Assembly (NCBI RefSeq): GCF_007655135.1
Contig: NC_045131.1
Span: 15,670,001-15,734,000, forward strand
Origin: Punica granatum
Lineage: Eukaryota > Streptophyta > Magnoliopsida > Myrtales > Lythraceae
Direction: 5' to 3'
DNA length: 64,000 bases
Position numbers and translations under genes: made by a program. Below are positions 1 through 13,054 of the stretch, piece after piece. The notes under the pieces were generated by a model. It ran no database searches. It worked only from the letters and a program-made list of their open reading frames with translations, and was not told where the DNA came from. Numbering within the stretch: position 1 is the stretch's first letter; every line of letters starts with the position of its first letter.

Positions 1-2800
1 TTTTTGTACTTTTTCAAATGCATTAAATGAAACACTCACGACAAGAAATTTCATTTATTATGACAAAAGTAAAAATCCAAAAGTTAATTTCAATAATATA
101 TAGATATTTAGACATCACAAAAGTAAAAATCAAAGCAATAATTGAAAAAACTGAAGTATCATCATTTAAGAAATGAAAAAAGGAAATAGCAAACATCTTA
201 TATGCCATATAAGAATTTGTATTATGATTTAAGTTTTTATATATTAATCACCTCAATGTAAACATTATTTCACATCTAATCAATATAAATAATTAAATAT
301 TTATTAAAAACACAATTTTATTTTATCTAATACATTAATTCCGGTCCATATGCATGGTAGGGAGAGTAGGGTGGGTTTTCCCACACTAAAGGACCCATCC
401 TTCTCTTTTTTTTTAAAGAAAAATTCTTAATTTTCTTAAGATTTTTAATTTTTAATTTTTCAATTTATATTTAATTATTTGAACCTTTTTTATGGTGCAC
501 TACCTCATTCAGGAGTTCAATGGACCCTATTAATTTAGGTACGAGTAAGGTTAGCCCGCTAAGTGATAAGAACTCACTTGATCGTGATTTTTTTCCAATC
601 ATAGGACTCTCACCAAAGACCTTATTTAAAGGGAATAAGTGTCGAATTATCTAAAACCAATCGATATTAGTAAAATGCCTAATCGAATTTATCATCAATT
701 TAAGTGGTTTTTTTATTTGTGAAGTTCTTTTTTATTTTTCTTAATTATTTTAATTTTATATTTAATTATGCATACTTTTTCTCAACATGTACTAGCTTAT
801 ATCCGAAAGCCTAACAGATCCGATTAATTTTGGTACAAGCGAGGTCAGCCTACGAAGTGATAAAATTTGCCCAATTGTGATTTTTTTCCCTATCACAAAA
901 TTCGCATATGAGGCATCACTTAAAAGAGAATAAGTGTTGGATTACTTAAAACTTTAATAAGTGTCGGATTACCTAAAACCAATCCATATTAGTAAAGTGC
1001 TTAGTGGAACTTATCACCAATTTAAATAGTTTATTTTTCTATTCGTGATGTTAAAAATACCCTCATCTTTTCCAATGAAATATAAGGTTATACTAGCCTA
1101 TTGACTGAGACTGACTCTCGCTTGGATATGGTTGAGACCACAAGATACTTTTAATGAATTTCGAACACCTATTGCAAATAAAATTTTCACATTGAAAATT
1201 AATGGGCCATTTAAGGCCTATTATATTGCAATCATGATTTTCCAATTAGAAATATTAAAAATTCAAAAGAAGATTAGCTTGGAGAAATATTTGTTTTTAT
1301 ACCGTACCAAATTTAATTGGTACAATCTTTTAGAAAATATGAATCATCTATTATCAGTAGAGTTCGTAATTTTTACATTGTGCGGGTGTGTAACCTAGTT
1401 ATAAACATTGCTTATCCACAATTACATAGTGACCTGGCCAAATAATTAAATAAAAATCAGCATTTAGTGAGGTCGCACCACGTGGAATTGCAAGCTTCTC
1501 AAATGCTTGACAAATCAGTTCACCAAGAGTCGCCATGTATCAGGCATATGAGAAGCCTATTTAAATTAATACACTTAAATTCCTACATTTTCTCTAATTT
1601 TCTTATTTTTAAATTGAATTTAACCAAGATTGTTAAAAAATTACACGTACATGAGGTATTAATACGTATCTATAAATGTAGCCGGGAGACTAACAAATGA
1701 ATATTTATAGAAAAAACTACTAATATTGAATATTTTTAAAAATACACAAAATTACACTGATATAAGGAACTAATATGTATCTATACATATAATGGATCGA
1801 ATGGGACACTTACAAATGAAAATTTATAGAAAAAAAACTACAAATATTAAAAATACATAAAATGACATGGATATAAGGTACTAACGAGCATTAATATAAT
1901 GGCCGGAACACTTGCGAAAGAAAATTTAAAAAAGAATTACTAATATTTTAAAAAATTAAAAGAACGTGAGGTACTAATACGTATTGGTATGATGGCCAGA
2001 ACACTTTAGGTATTAATATTAAAAAAATACACAAAATTACACGGACATAAGGTATTAATACGTATTGGTATAAATTAAACATTTACAAGTGAAGATTTTA
2101 AGAAATAATACTATATAATAATTATAAAATACACAAATGCTAATATTTCGGAAACGAAAAAGGTGTTGGTGGGGGACATAGTAGGGAAAAAAAGTTATAC
2201 AAAGCTATATATAAATCACCCCACCCTCTTCTCCCTTCCTTTTTCTATTTATTTCATTAACTAACTTTCATTTGATTAAAAACCCCGGCCTTCGTTAAAA
2301 TATGATAAACAGTTTTATAGGTTGAGTGCCTTTTTAAAAAAAAATATAGAATACCAAAAATATTTAAATACGTTTGATTTTTTATTGGATCATAAATACC
2401 CAGTTTTCGAAGACTATCGCACATCAATTGCAACGATTTGATAGATGTAGATGGACATATACGAAGTTTTCTTCTCATACAGCTCACGAAAATGGAAGCT
2501 AGAAAAAACATGGTCTCCCCCTCCCCTTCACTCATCGTCACTCGTAATGTAGCATCCATGAAATATTAATACATATTGGTATATTGGCTGAAACATTTAT
2601 AAATGAAAATTTAGAAAATATTACTAATATTCAGGAAAATCCGCCAATGTTACTAGTATTTTAAAAGATTGCACGATCTCTCCGTCTCCTTGGTCCACCG
2701 TCACCATGGAAGTTTCACTTTTAGTAAATTACTAATATTTCTAATTAATAAATTAGAGATAGCTATTATATATTCATATCTATAATATGTATATGTTATA
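1..2800. other. AT-rich intergenic DNA with diverged tandem repeats, no gene
   Basis: No open reading frame here resembles a protein. Two repeat structures are visible. A block at about 500-720 recurs at about 800-1050 (shared words include 'gtgatttttttcc', 'aataagtgt' and 'cctaaaaccaatc'), offset by about 300 bp. From about 1650 to 2130 a 90-120 bp unit recurs several times (acgtattggtat, acacttacaaatgaaaattta, ctactaatatt, acacaaaattacac), and one more copy lies at 2566-2650 beyond about 430 bp of unrelated DNA. These are seen directly; their origin is unknown. Confidence 0.6.
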
Positions 2801-3558
2801 CGGACCTGAATGTGGACTCTCGTCAGAGCCCGCATCGCGCGCTTTTGGATCACGTGGCTTGGGAGTGTCCACCTTCCCGTGGGGATGCGTGACGGACACG
2901 CGTGAGAAGGAGTCGCCACTTATCATTTTACGACCCGAAAGTTGAGGGCGGATAAGTTACCCGGGTCTAGGGGTATGGAACGACTAGTTGTTGTTAAGGT
3001 ATTGGTCTGTGCGGAACCAAAAAGTCCGAGTTCGGGGGGTTCATGTTACGTGCGGGCCTATATCCCGCACGCTCTTTCAGTACTCTGGTTTGTTAGGCTT
3101 GCATGTTTTATTATTTACCGCGTGAATTGAGTTGCGCTCGGCTCACATGTTTTGACACCGGGAATTCGGTGAACTAAACGATGTCGGTAGAGAAGCCGAG
3201 AGAGAAGTAAACCCTTGTGTCGGGAAATTGGTTCACAATCTTACGTTACAGTTCATCGAATCATGGAGGTTGAATTCCTGCGTGAACCAGGACCGCGAGA
3301 TCTTGGATTTACTTTCCTTTGGGCGAGCATTAGACCGATTCGATTAATTTGACTCTCACACCGTTCGTTCACCAACTGTAATTCTTACAAAACGAATGTA
3401 CAAAATAAAATCCTTACACTGCTCTCGAAAATAATAAATACAAATTACAAAAGGGTCGAATTCCAGTCGTTTCACGTTCGGTTATTATTCCGCTCTAACT
3501 CGCCGTGAGTTTAGGGAAAATACCGAAGAACTGAAATTCAATGCACGCTCTCACTAAG

Positions 3559-3642
3559 TAGGGCGTTGGACCCTGTGAGTGATGGTTAGGGCGTTGGACC
3601 CTGTGATCGATGATTAGGGCGTTGAACCCTAATATTATTTGA
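3559..3642. repeat. 28-bp minisatellite, three copies
   Basis: Units begin at 3559, 3587 and 3615, each starting 'tagggcgttg(g/a)accct'. The spacing is exactly 28 bp, with few mismatches between units. It lies inside the putative long-LTR block. Confidence 0.8.
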
Positions 3643-5854
3643 CCTAGGGATCAGGCTCGACCTGCATGACAAACAAGTGCAGAAAGATAACACGCAACAT
3701 GTTAATAATAACAGACAAAGTGTTTGTTACTGTCAAGTGTACGTGTTTTAACAAGTTGTTAATCCGGAGTATTTTGGCATGCAAATCCTACCCTAGACAA
3801 ACAAGCATGTGCCAAGGTTTTAGCATTTAGCTTTGGTTTGAGAACCAGACAAAGAGAGTCAAATCTCGTGTGTGTGGATTGCTTTTACAGTTGTTTTGCA
3901 TTGTGACACTGAATTTCCACTGAATTAATCAAACTCGTGTTTTGACTCTAGATTTAGAATCTAGAATTCCTCCTAACCATCATCTAATGTTTGGTTAGAT
4001 CGAGTGAAAGGTTAATCCGCATTTTGCATGTTTTCTAACAGAGATAACCATTCTAGTTACCCGAGTCTTCGCTAGGATGACAGAAACTCATCAATGGATA
4101 AGAAAAGGCTTTGCAGATGAACCTGCACCTGAACAGGTAGCCTATTCTTATCTTGATACCGTAGTGTTTCTGTCAAGCTAACCTTAGGGGCATCGCTGAA
4201 TTGTGAAAAGACGATTTTACCCTTTATTTGAAAATTGTTTTCAGAAAAGGGAAACATCACAGTGCTGGCCACCTCGGCCTGTAGCTGGTGTCGACCAATT
4301 CCCTGGATCGTCCAGGGTTGTGCAAGAACCCCGAAAAAGCCAAAGAACTGGTCGATCTAACCGAAAGTGATCTAAAAAGATCTTCTGTATCCTGACCTGA
4401 GTTACTTGAAATCAAGTAAAACTCAAGTTGAGACACACAAGTTCTTCCTAGACGTCCATGCTACATTGGACCGCACGTTTCGGGATTTTGGAAATGTGAG
4501 ATTTGAAAAAGGCATTAACGTCATTTGACAACTCATCGACGCGAGTTATCAGTTAATTACCAATTCATGCAAACTTATCAGTGCCAAGTGGGTTTAATCA
4601 TGTGAGCATCCCGATTAACCCGTTTGTGGATTACAGCTTAAAATTAAATGCCGAATGCAATAAATGTGCAGGTTACAGTTAATCAGACAAATCATGAATT
4701 AATCCACTGAATGAGGTATGAGTGCCAGAAAAGCTTAATTTAATGAAAACAATTCATGACACGGCGACCAAGACGAGTCCAGGAAGGTCGAGGATAATTT
4801 GGTCAAAATGAACAAAATACCCTCGGAATCCAAATGGCCCCGAAATAGTCATCGATACTTGAATTCATGCATTTTTACTTTAAAAACAATGTTTTAAAGT
4901 TGTTAGCATGCGGGGTTTACGACGATATTGAAATTGCAATTTGCACAAAATCCGAGAAATTGATTTCATCGAGGTAAAAAGACCGTTCTTAACCCGAATA
5001 AAGTCAAAGAACTCTCGGCTCTTTCCTCTTGGGAATAGCCGTGGGTTTCCTTGACCCGTTCCGGGTTTCAAGCATTCTCGTTAACCCAATTTCGACTATT
5101 TCTCGCATGCTCAAATGTTAAACACGATAAATGACATGTATTTAACAAAGCCGGTATTGCTAAGAGTTTGGAAAAGGCATTCAAACATACAAACATGCAC
5201 AAACACGTTGTTTATAGAATCGATAAAACAATACTGGCTCCATGGACTTGGGAAAAAATAAAAATTCGGGAAACAACTCAAATCGGGGCAAGGAATCCGG
5301 TCTTGACCCAAAAGGTCAAGAATACCCTCGGTTACCTCTCCAAGAGGTTAATCCTAGAGTTATCTCGGCTTTTCCGGGTCGATATGGTTTTCTCGACTTC
5401 GATTTAAACATTTTCCAACATGCTAGCACGTTAAACGATGATAAACACGCATGATATAATATGGAAATTGCATAAAGATTAAAACTTGGAAATAAAACAT
5501 GCATAAAACCCCTTATAACTCCATAAACGCAACGAGAATATAAAAGTCCTAGCTCTTCTAAGTCGGGAATGGTCATACCTAGTCCCAGGATGCGAGATGG
5601 GACTGTTAGAAGTCGAGTTGGACCTTTGTTGGGTCGGGTTTGGACCGTTTTTTGTTGAACAGACCCGAAATGCACAAACAGACCCGGTTGGAACACTAAA
5701 CAGACCCGACTGGCACAAGTCGGGTCGGACGTCACCACGGAAGTTCCCGATGGAATTTTGAGGCAAGGTCAGCGGCTCCTGACTCCTAACTGACCCTCGA
5801 AGGTGACTGTGGTGGTCCTTTGGTCCCAGAGTTATCAGATCGACCCGTACAGCC

Positions 5855-7516
5855 TGTTGGGAATTGGTGTATGCCCTAGAGGCAATCTGTCATCAATTCT
5901 GTAATATGACATATAGTTCATTATAGTACGAGGCATTTATGTTATTGTATGGGTTGCACTGAATATTAATTTTACACAATAACGTCATTGGAATAGTAGG
6001 TTCAACAGGCATCAAGTGTGACTTGATTGTGAGATCCTATAATGACTGAACACTATTCTTAAATGTCCATAGTCAAAGTATTATCGTTAATTAGGACAAC
6101 GATAATGCGGTTAGACTAGTGTGGGTGTAGATTGATGACCAAGTCTCACAGGTCATGGATGTAGAGACATCGAGTCACACCGCAGATATACATTAAGAGT
6201 AATGTGTACTGGATTGACCCGTCATGAGACTGCTACATGGGTTGTTACGTGACTGTCATTAGCAGATCTCATAGTGACTATGGTGCAGTGGTCCTTTGAC
6301 TTGAGGTCATCATAGTTTCTTACATGTAATGTCGTATACTTTGATACTGTCAAACGCCACCGTAACAGGCTGGTTATAAAGACAGTTTATTGGGTATACC
6401 ATAGAGCATGGAGATGAATGTGAGTGACCAAGATAGGATTTGTCTCTCCTACGTAATGGGAGTGATATCTCACGGCCGCTTGGTGGGCAGAGTCTATAAA
6501 TGTATGCATACCCAAATGAGTCAATATAGGGATATCGATCTCATTTGTTTTGATAGACTTACCCGGTAAACCAAGAAAGAGAGATTGAGCCATACAAGGA
6601 TGACAACGACCATGCCTTGGGCTCAATAGAGATATAGAGGACAAAGGGATTATACTGCACGGTAACATAGGTTACAAGGTTCGTCGAGAAATTGACTTTT
6701 CGATTACTTGAGTAGCAGTGATGCATTGCTAGATGCCACTCACTGTTTGTAATATTAAAATAGAGATTTCGATATTACTGTCAACGTAATCGGGAACCTA
6801 CAGGGTCACACACTACGACCAAATCGACGAGATGGTTTTGAAACACTAAATCTGTCTAATAGAGATTAGACGAGTTACGGTGCGATTAGTTAATCGGATA
6901 TTTAATGAGATTAAATTTACCGATTAATTAGACCCCGATTTATTAGATTTGATGGACTCAATTCGATACACAACACAGAAACACACGGGACCCGAATTGA
7001 GAGCCACGTGGCACACACATGCCAAGAGACACATGTCATTTGCATGGATGCCAAGTGCATTCCATGTGGCCTCATTTTGCATGAAAGTCATGCAAAGTCA
7101 ATGCATTGTCGAATGCATATATATAGCCATCAGAAATGGGATGGATATATGTATATATATAGATGACATATGTGTGTGCATGTATGTTTTGTATATATGA
7201 GTGTATGGGTGTACGAGAGTTTGGATCGAATTGTTCGATTTGAAGACATCCATTAGTCTTATTGTTATCGGAGTCACACCGGTGTTTCCTTCGAGCATTG
7301 GCCGCTAGCACCGCTGATCTCGAAGACTCGTCGACGAAGTCGGTGTGGATACCGGTAGAGGCATCACGCCTGGGACGCTCGATCGACGTTTTAAAAGATT
7401 TCAGGTACACTTTCTCTATTCCCATTCTACTAGTAGGTCTTGGGATCTAGTTTCACGGGTAAGAAATTTTGAATTTCTATTCCTTTCACGCTTCCGTAGG
7501 TCCCGTGAAACTAGCA
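5855..7516 (+). mobile_element. Solo LTR (1,662 bp) with 5-bp target duplication CAGCC
   Basis: The block begins TGTTGGGAAT at 5855 and ends TAGCA at 7516, the TG...CA ends of an LTR. It is flanked by CAGCC at 5850-5854 and again at 7517-7521, a perfect 5-bp target duplication. A TATA-like tract (TATATATA, 7118-7125) in the last third would fit an LTR promoter and gives the plus orientation. The start ('gtatgccctagaggcaat') is a word I associate with long plant LTRs, but I cannot assign copia or gypsy firmly. There is no internal coding domain and no second LTR nearby, so this is most simply a solo LTR left by LTR-LTR recombination. Confidence 0.72.
7118..7125 (+). promoter_or_regulatory. TATA-like box of the solo LTR
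   Basis: TATATATA lies about 390 bp from the LTR end, a plausible position for the U3 promoter. It is inferred from position only. Confidence 0.35.
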
Positions 7517-9416
7517 CAGCCCTGCAAAGATCACGAAAAACAGAGTACCTTTGGAATTTCGGACCCGTCCGGCACCAGTCGGGTCGGACATCGCCACCGT
7601 GTGAAGTTTGGTGAAGTTTGGATTTAAGACGGGATGGTAAATACCATGATTCCGACTTAAGTCTTTGAGGGTTTTGCTTGCCCTTGCTTGCTGCGATTTT
7701 TTGCTAGAACTAAAGGGGAGTTGAGAGCTTCTTGAAGAGTAAGAAATGCTAGAGAGATGGCATGTGGTGACTTGTGATTAAGTTAATGACATAAATGCAA
7801 TATATAGGTTAAGCTTAAGTGCAATTAAGTGAGAAAAAGATTGATTAAGGGCATGCTTATGGGGATCCGAATTTGCTAAGCAAGATAATGATGAATCTCC
7901 TCCATGCATTCTTCATGAAGATGAGCCAAGAAGCATTAATGGCATGGAAGTGAAGTTGGAGTGTGATCTTGGAAGAGTTGAAGATATTTTGGTGCAAGTG
8001 TGCAAGAGAAGACAAGAGGCAATGGAGAGGGCGGCAATGGGAATTACGGCTGCCCTAGGGCATGCCGTGGGTCCCACGTGTTTTGAGGAAGGTTCGGGAC
8101 AAAGTTCGGGCCTCAATTGATTGCACGTTTGAGGCTCGTTACTAAAACGAACATCGAATTGTCATTGTGCGCGCGAAAACGATTCAAACGAGCCCGAAAT
8201 CATCCATTTTTCCCAATGGAATGTTCGTGTGATTTTTGGGCTTGGAAGCCGATTTTTGCTTATTTTAGGCGATTGGAGCAAAGTTAGCCATTTCTGACAA
8301 CATATATTGTATCTGCATCCCACGTTGGTCATTTCGACATAAATTGTCAAACAACATGAACAATTGACCCTTAAGCCGGTAATGCAAATGCGGAGCCGGA
8401 GATGTCCCAGGAGGCCGAAACTGGATTTCTCAGATTGCTTTCTGAGTTGCTTAGGCGCTCCGGAGATCACTGTGATATCTGTTTGTCGAGATTGGACCTT
8501 TAAGGACATGAAAAATGCTTCTAAGACCTTTAAAGCATTGTTCGGGAGATCTAGATGAGTTGTGTAATTCATTCTGACGATTCTACATTAAGCCTTGGGA
8601 AGGCTAGCACTGTGTAAGGTAAGCATCCGACGTCAAGTTTCCCCAAAGAGGACCTCCGAATATGGATTTCCACTGAAAATGACATTTTATGCTCCTCGGA
8701 GGTTATTTGGGAAATTGAAAAGGGTTTTGTTGTCTGTTTTGCCCAATTGCGTCTGTCTTTTAGGGTTTTCAGGGCAATGCAGTGTCAACTTTGTTTGCCG
8801 TTATTCCGTCAGACCGGTCTCCGGTTATGCATTTCCGAAGAGAGGTATGCCTATTTTGTCACTCATAAGTCATTTGAAGTGTCTGTGTGGCTTCTAAGAG
8901 ACAATCTGAAACACTGCTCATGCTCTGTATGCTTGTGGGGTATGGCCGAATCTGACATTTGGAATTAACTTTTCTATGAGAAACCGGCATTTTTGGACTT
9001 TCACTAAAAAAGTTGTTTGTATACAGAAAGTTGTTATGTATAGAGCATATGATTTGCAAAATGCGTTTGAAGACACTTTTCATCTGTTTGGCACTGATGT
9101 GGATTTTTGAAGTCCAATATTGGCTATCTTCCGACGATGGATCGAACTATCCGAAAATATGACTGTCCGCAATGTACTCTGAAAATGCCGATTTGGATGC
9201 CATATGGGCTCCCTGTTTGCTCTGTATGTTACTGGATGATTCCGTATGTTCTTCTGTCATGCGCTTGAATCATCTGCTTATCTTTGTTGACTAAAGAATG
9301 AATAACAATTTGCCGCTTTGTCAAGCCCTCTTCTGCATCGATGCTCAAGTCATGGCCCGAATCATTGCTGATGTGCCTTGCCTGAATTGGTGAGCCAAAA
9401 TGGGGTGCTGACATAT

Positions 9417-11230
9417 GTAACGGTAGTTTTTCCTACTTCCCAAGAAATTCTATGAAGAGGAGATCTACTAGGACATGTAGAAACATACCCAACTTATGAA
9501 GGTGGTGAAAGAAATACTAATTCAGAAGGTATAAGCATTTTCTTCTTCTTCTTCTTCTTTTTTGGGAAAATTTTGAAAGTTTATTATGGACTTATGAACT
9601 TTCTTTTAAGTTAAGTGAAAGAGAGCGAAAAAACTCAAATGTGTTATTTAAGAGCTAAAATGTGAAGATGAAGTTGGCACAAAGAGATGAAAACTTGATT
9701 AATCTAATGCACTTGCCTCTATATGAATCATTTTTCAAAATCGATGCACCATTGAACAGTTCACAGTAGAATTAGTCAAAACATTTAAGAAGTTGTTAGA
9801 GAATGGAGAGAATAAGATGCATGATCATATTATTGGTTTCACGCAATTTCCTGCTTATTTTAATAAGATGAGAAAAACGCTCTTCTTTGTAGGAAATCAA
9901 TATTTTACTCCATGGAAAAGTTCCGTTGTTGGAGTCTTCCTCACTTAGAATGTGTCAAGTTATATCTAGAGGTGGGGTCAATATTTTCAAATTGTGTTCT
10001 TGAGATAAATGTTTATGGAAAGCAAAAGCAAAACCTATGTTATATGTTGTCCTTGTGCTCAACTATATATTGTGTTGTGTTTTGGTATAGATTTTGTAGC
10101 TCTAATTTAATTTCACTTTACATCAAATTTCCTATAGCTTATTCTTCTTCCTCTTCATTTCCCCACCGACCTCTTCTTCTCCCATAGCTCCTCCTGAACA
10201 GCCCCAAATCTTCAACAACCCCAAATCTTGTTCTTCGGTCAAGCGCAACGATGGCATCATCAACTACTTCGGCTTCCATAACTGCATCTTCTGCTGGAAC
10301 TCCCTCCTCTGCATTCATGAGCTGTAGTGTTGTTGAAGCTCTTTCATGTTCTTGATTTCAAGGTTGTTGGGTTTATGTTCGTCGCCTTATCTAAATCAAT
10401 GGAAGAAAAGGACATAAATCTTTAGGGTTTTCTTAAGAGGGAGTGATGGGTTTAGTTACGAATTGTTGCAAAATTTTGAGAGCTGAGAGGAACATGTTTG
10501 GTGGTCTTTGATATTCTTGAGATATTTGGATGCTTGTTGATGGTGGTTGGTTGATTACCATGGAGCACTTACCCGTGGAGGTTATGAAGAGTGAAGATGA
10601 AGAAGACTAGTTTTCAATCGATTCTGATTTTGACTCAATTGTGCTCATTTTCAATTTAGTTTTGTGATTTTTGGTCGTTTTCATTTTGGGTCGGGGTAGC
10701 TTCGGTTCAGATTTCATTTAAATTTCTGAATTCATGCAACTAGCCGGTTCGAATGAGTTCGATGGATTTATTTAAAAACTGGCCGATTTTATGGATTCAC
10801 TGATTTTTTAGTGCATTTTGGGTTTTTTAACTAACCGGACTGGACATAGGTTCGGTATCCGGTCCGACCGGTCAAACCGGCCGGCCCGGTCCAATTCTAA
10901 TAACAATGCTTTTAAGAGTAGTCGAAACCTGAGTTGGTCTCTGTAGTATTAAAGTGTCTTGTAACACTATGTTTGGGTATCCTGCTTAGAGGGTTATAAG
11001 GGGCTAGGGTTGTGAAACCCGGCATTTACATATGTATATATACATATATATAGTGTTCTGCGTTGGTTGGTCCACTTGACAGAAATAAAATAAAATTAAA
11101 ATTAATAAAAGAAGAAGAGTTTGGGCCCATTAGAACCGATTGATAGTGTGGGCTTTAAGCCCACCCATGACAGTTGACACGCCCATTCTTCCTTCCATTT
11201 CTTCCCACCGCCTCGGCTGATCTTTATCTT
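9417..11230. other. Intergenic DNA upstream of the Tudor-like gene
   Basis: No supported gene. It contains a TTC run at about 9541-9558 and, near 10,845-10,890, a GC-rich tract of ccgg words (ccggtccgaccggtcaaacc) like the ends of small hAT-type elements, though I could not find the partner end. An ATG-led stretch near 10,250 (serine/threonine-rich if translated) is not supported as a gene. Confidence 0.4.
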
Positions 11231-11234
11231 TTAT

Positions 11235-11700
11235 ATTCTGGCAGTTACAGAAAAACACAGAGGGGGAAGGAGGGAGAGACGGTGCGAGAAAGAGAGAGAG
11301 AGAGAGCTCGAGAGCTTTGTTTGGGTGTAAACGGCAGAGGGACTGAGAGAGTGAAGGGGTGCAATAGGTTGAGCTTGAGCTCGATGAAGAGGAAGATGGA
11401 GTTTTGGGGTTTGGCCTAATTGGAACACGTAGAAAAGGAGAGAGAGGACTCGGGCGGTACAGAGAGGCGAAGAGAGAGAGCTACGTAGAGAGGTCAAGGC
11501 GAGTAAACGGAGTGTAAGCAAGAGGATGACGGGGAAAGGGACCCGATTGGAGGCAGAGGACACAGCAAGCTGAGGGAACATTCAGGACAGTAAATAGGAT
11601 AACGTTCAAAGGAAAGAGGTGCAGTTGCTCTCAATTCGGTGGATTTTGATTATTTAAGCTTTTCATTTGATTGTGTTCTTGTGAAATTGGAAGTATTTAG
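11235..11700 (+). other. Possible non-coding 5' leader exon of the Tudor-like gene
   Basis: A GA-rich tract (agagagagagagagag near 11,290-11,306) resembles a transcription-start region of a plant gene. At 11,698-11,706 the sequence 'ttaggtaagtgg' is a strong splice donor. The next good acceptor before the Tudor-like start codon is 'cattgcag' ending at 13,918, which leaves 24 nt of leader before the ATG at 13,943. That would give a leader intron of about 2.2 kb. This is inferred from splice-site quality only; a transcript would be needed. Confidence 0.35.
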
Positions 11701-12531
11701 GTAAGTGGAACTCTGAAATTGGAGTGATAGATTGGGGGAAATTAGGCCAAAAGGGTTTAGGTTGGAGCCAAATAGGATATAGGCATGTTTAGGCAGGCAG
11801 TTGCTTTTTTTCATTCCAGTTTCTTCCATTCAATCGTGTTGTTCATGTTATGAATTTCGAATTAATAGTTGATTAGATTGTTTAATTAAATGGTGGAAGA
11901 GGAATATGATATGCAAGAATATATGGAGACCATGAATGTATCCTTTTGTGCCGTGTTGGGTGAAATTACATAAGTTAAGTTTTATATACTGTTAGTTCCA
12001 ACAAGAAGAATTAGGTGTTGATATGGAATATCTTATCTCTAGTTACAAACTCTGAATTTCTAGATATAAGTTAATGGGGATATAAGAACTAGATGGTCTC
12101 TGATTCTCGATATAATGAGATACGTAGGCTCTCCATAGTCATGGAGTTCAAGTCCATCCATTCTATCAGTTTCATTGTGTGAATGAGGTAAAGTCATACC
12201 TATATTTGAGTCAGCTTATCATTTGCATATTTCCTTATTTTTGTGGTTATAATGGATATGGATCAAGGAGACTGCAAATTTGCACCCTGAAAGCTTGACT
12301 TGATGATTATTTTTTGTAGTCTTGTACGTATTCTATTCCATTGTCAAATGATATTATAATTATATGTGGTATCTTGAGAATAATATTGTAATAGCTAGAG
12401 ATTGAGAATTTGGCTTTGATTTGTTGTGTGAGATGTTGACCTTTAATGCTTTATTTAATTATGAGATGATGTGACGTGTTTGTGTGTGCTGATGTTACTT
12501 GTTTGCTGACAGCCATGAGATGCATAGGCTG

Positions 12532-12745
12532 TTGATCCGATGGGATAGAAAAAGAGACGCTAGACCGTTGATCCGGTGTGATAGGAAAAAGGACGTTAGA
12601 TTGTTGATCCGACGGGATAGAAAATGGGGCGCTTGTTGATTTGGCAGGATATAAAAAGAGACGCTAGACCATTGATCCGGCGTGATATAAAAAGGGACAC
12701 TAGACCGCTTATCTGGCGGGATATAAGATGGACGCTAGGTTGGAG
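12532..12745. repeat. 36-bp minisatellite, six copies
   Basis: Copies of 'ttgatccg(g/a)(c/t)g(g/t)gata' followed by 'agggac(g/a)ctagacc' start at 12,532, 12,568, 12,604, 12,636, 12,672 and 12,708. Spacings are 36, 36, 32, 36 and 36 bp. The array lies in the proposed leader intron of the Tudor-like gene. Confidence 0.8.
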
Positions 12746-12830
12746 GTTTGATAATGGGCGGCCTTGCTTATGAGAGGCGATATGGGGAGTTAGGGAGGAT
12801 TTAACAGAGGGGTGCAAGGTCACGGTATCT

Positions 12831-13054
12831 GTCATAACTCTGTCATGGGGAAACGCGGCTCAATGTATGTGTTGCTTGATTCTGTTGATGTCTGGACAGG
12901 CCAGTCATAACTCTGTCATGGCGAAATGCGACTCAATGGCTGTGTTGCTTGATTCTGTTGATGTCTGGACTGGTACCGGTCATAACTTTGTCGTGGGGAA
13001 ATGTGAGCCGATGGCTGTGTTTCTTGATTTTGTTGATGTTTGGACTGATCGTAA
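12831..13054. repeat. 74-bp minisatellite, three copies
   Basis: Units begin 'gtcataact' at 12,831, 12,904 and 12,979 (73- and 75-bp spacing) and share 'tgtgttgcttgattctgttg' and 'atgtctggac' with few changes. It sits directly after the 36-bp minisatellite, also inside the proposed leader intron. Confidence 0.85.

Larger units (their letters stand above)
2940..9416 (-). mobile_element. Retrotransposon-derived block, probably a long Tat/Ogre-like LTR on the minus strand
   Basis: Read on the minus strand, position 9416 begins TGTCAGCACCCCATTTTGG, a TGTCA start of the kind I associate with long LTRs of Tat/Ogre gypsy elements. At the other side (about 2910-3060) is a block containing 'gagtcgccac', 'ggcggataagttac' and 'gttcggggggttcatgttac', words I also associate with such LTRs. 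No pol or gag coding is visible between them, as expected of LTR rather than internal sequence. Removing the nested solo LTR (5855-7516) leaves about 4.8 kb. The left boundary and its target duplication were not found. The extent is an inference; that the block is repeat-derived is more secure. Confidence 0.4.

Noticed and set aside
7072..7425. Minus-strand open frame of 117 codons over the solo LTR
   Set aside because: It overlaps the LTR, uses TA-repeat codons (Thr-Tyr-Ile-His runs) and has no domain.
11174..11581. Overlapping open frames in both strands near 11.2-11.6 kb
   Set aside because: They run over a GA-rich leader-like tract and give low-complexity Arg/Glu or Ser/Leu peptides, as expected by composition rather than coding.
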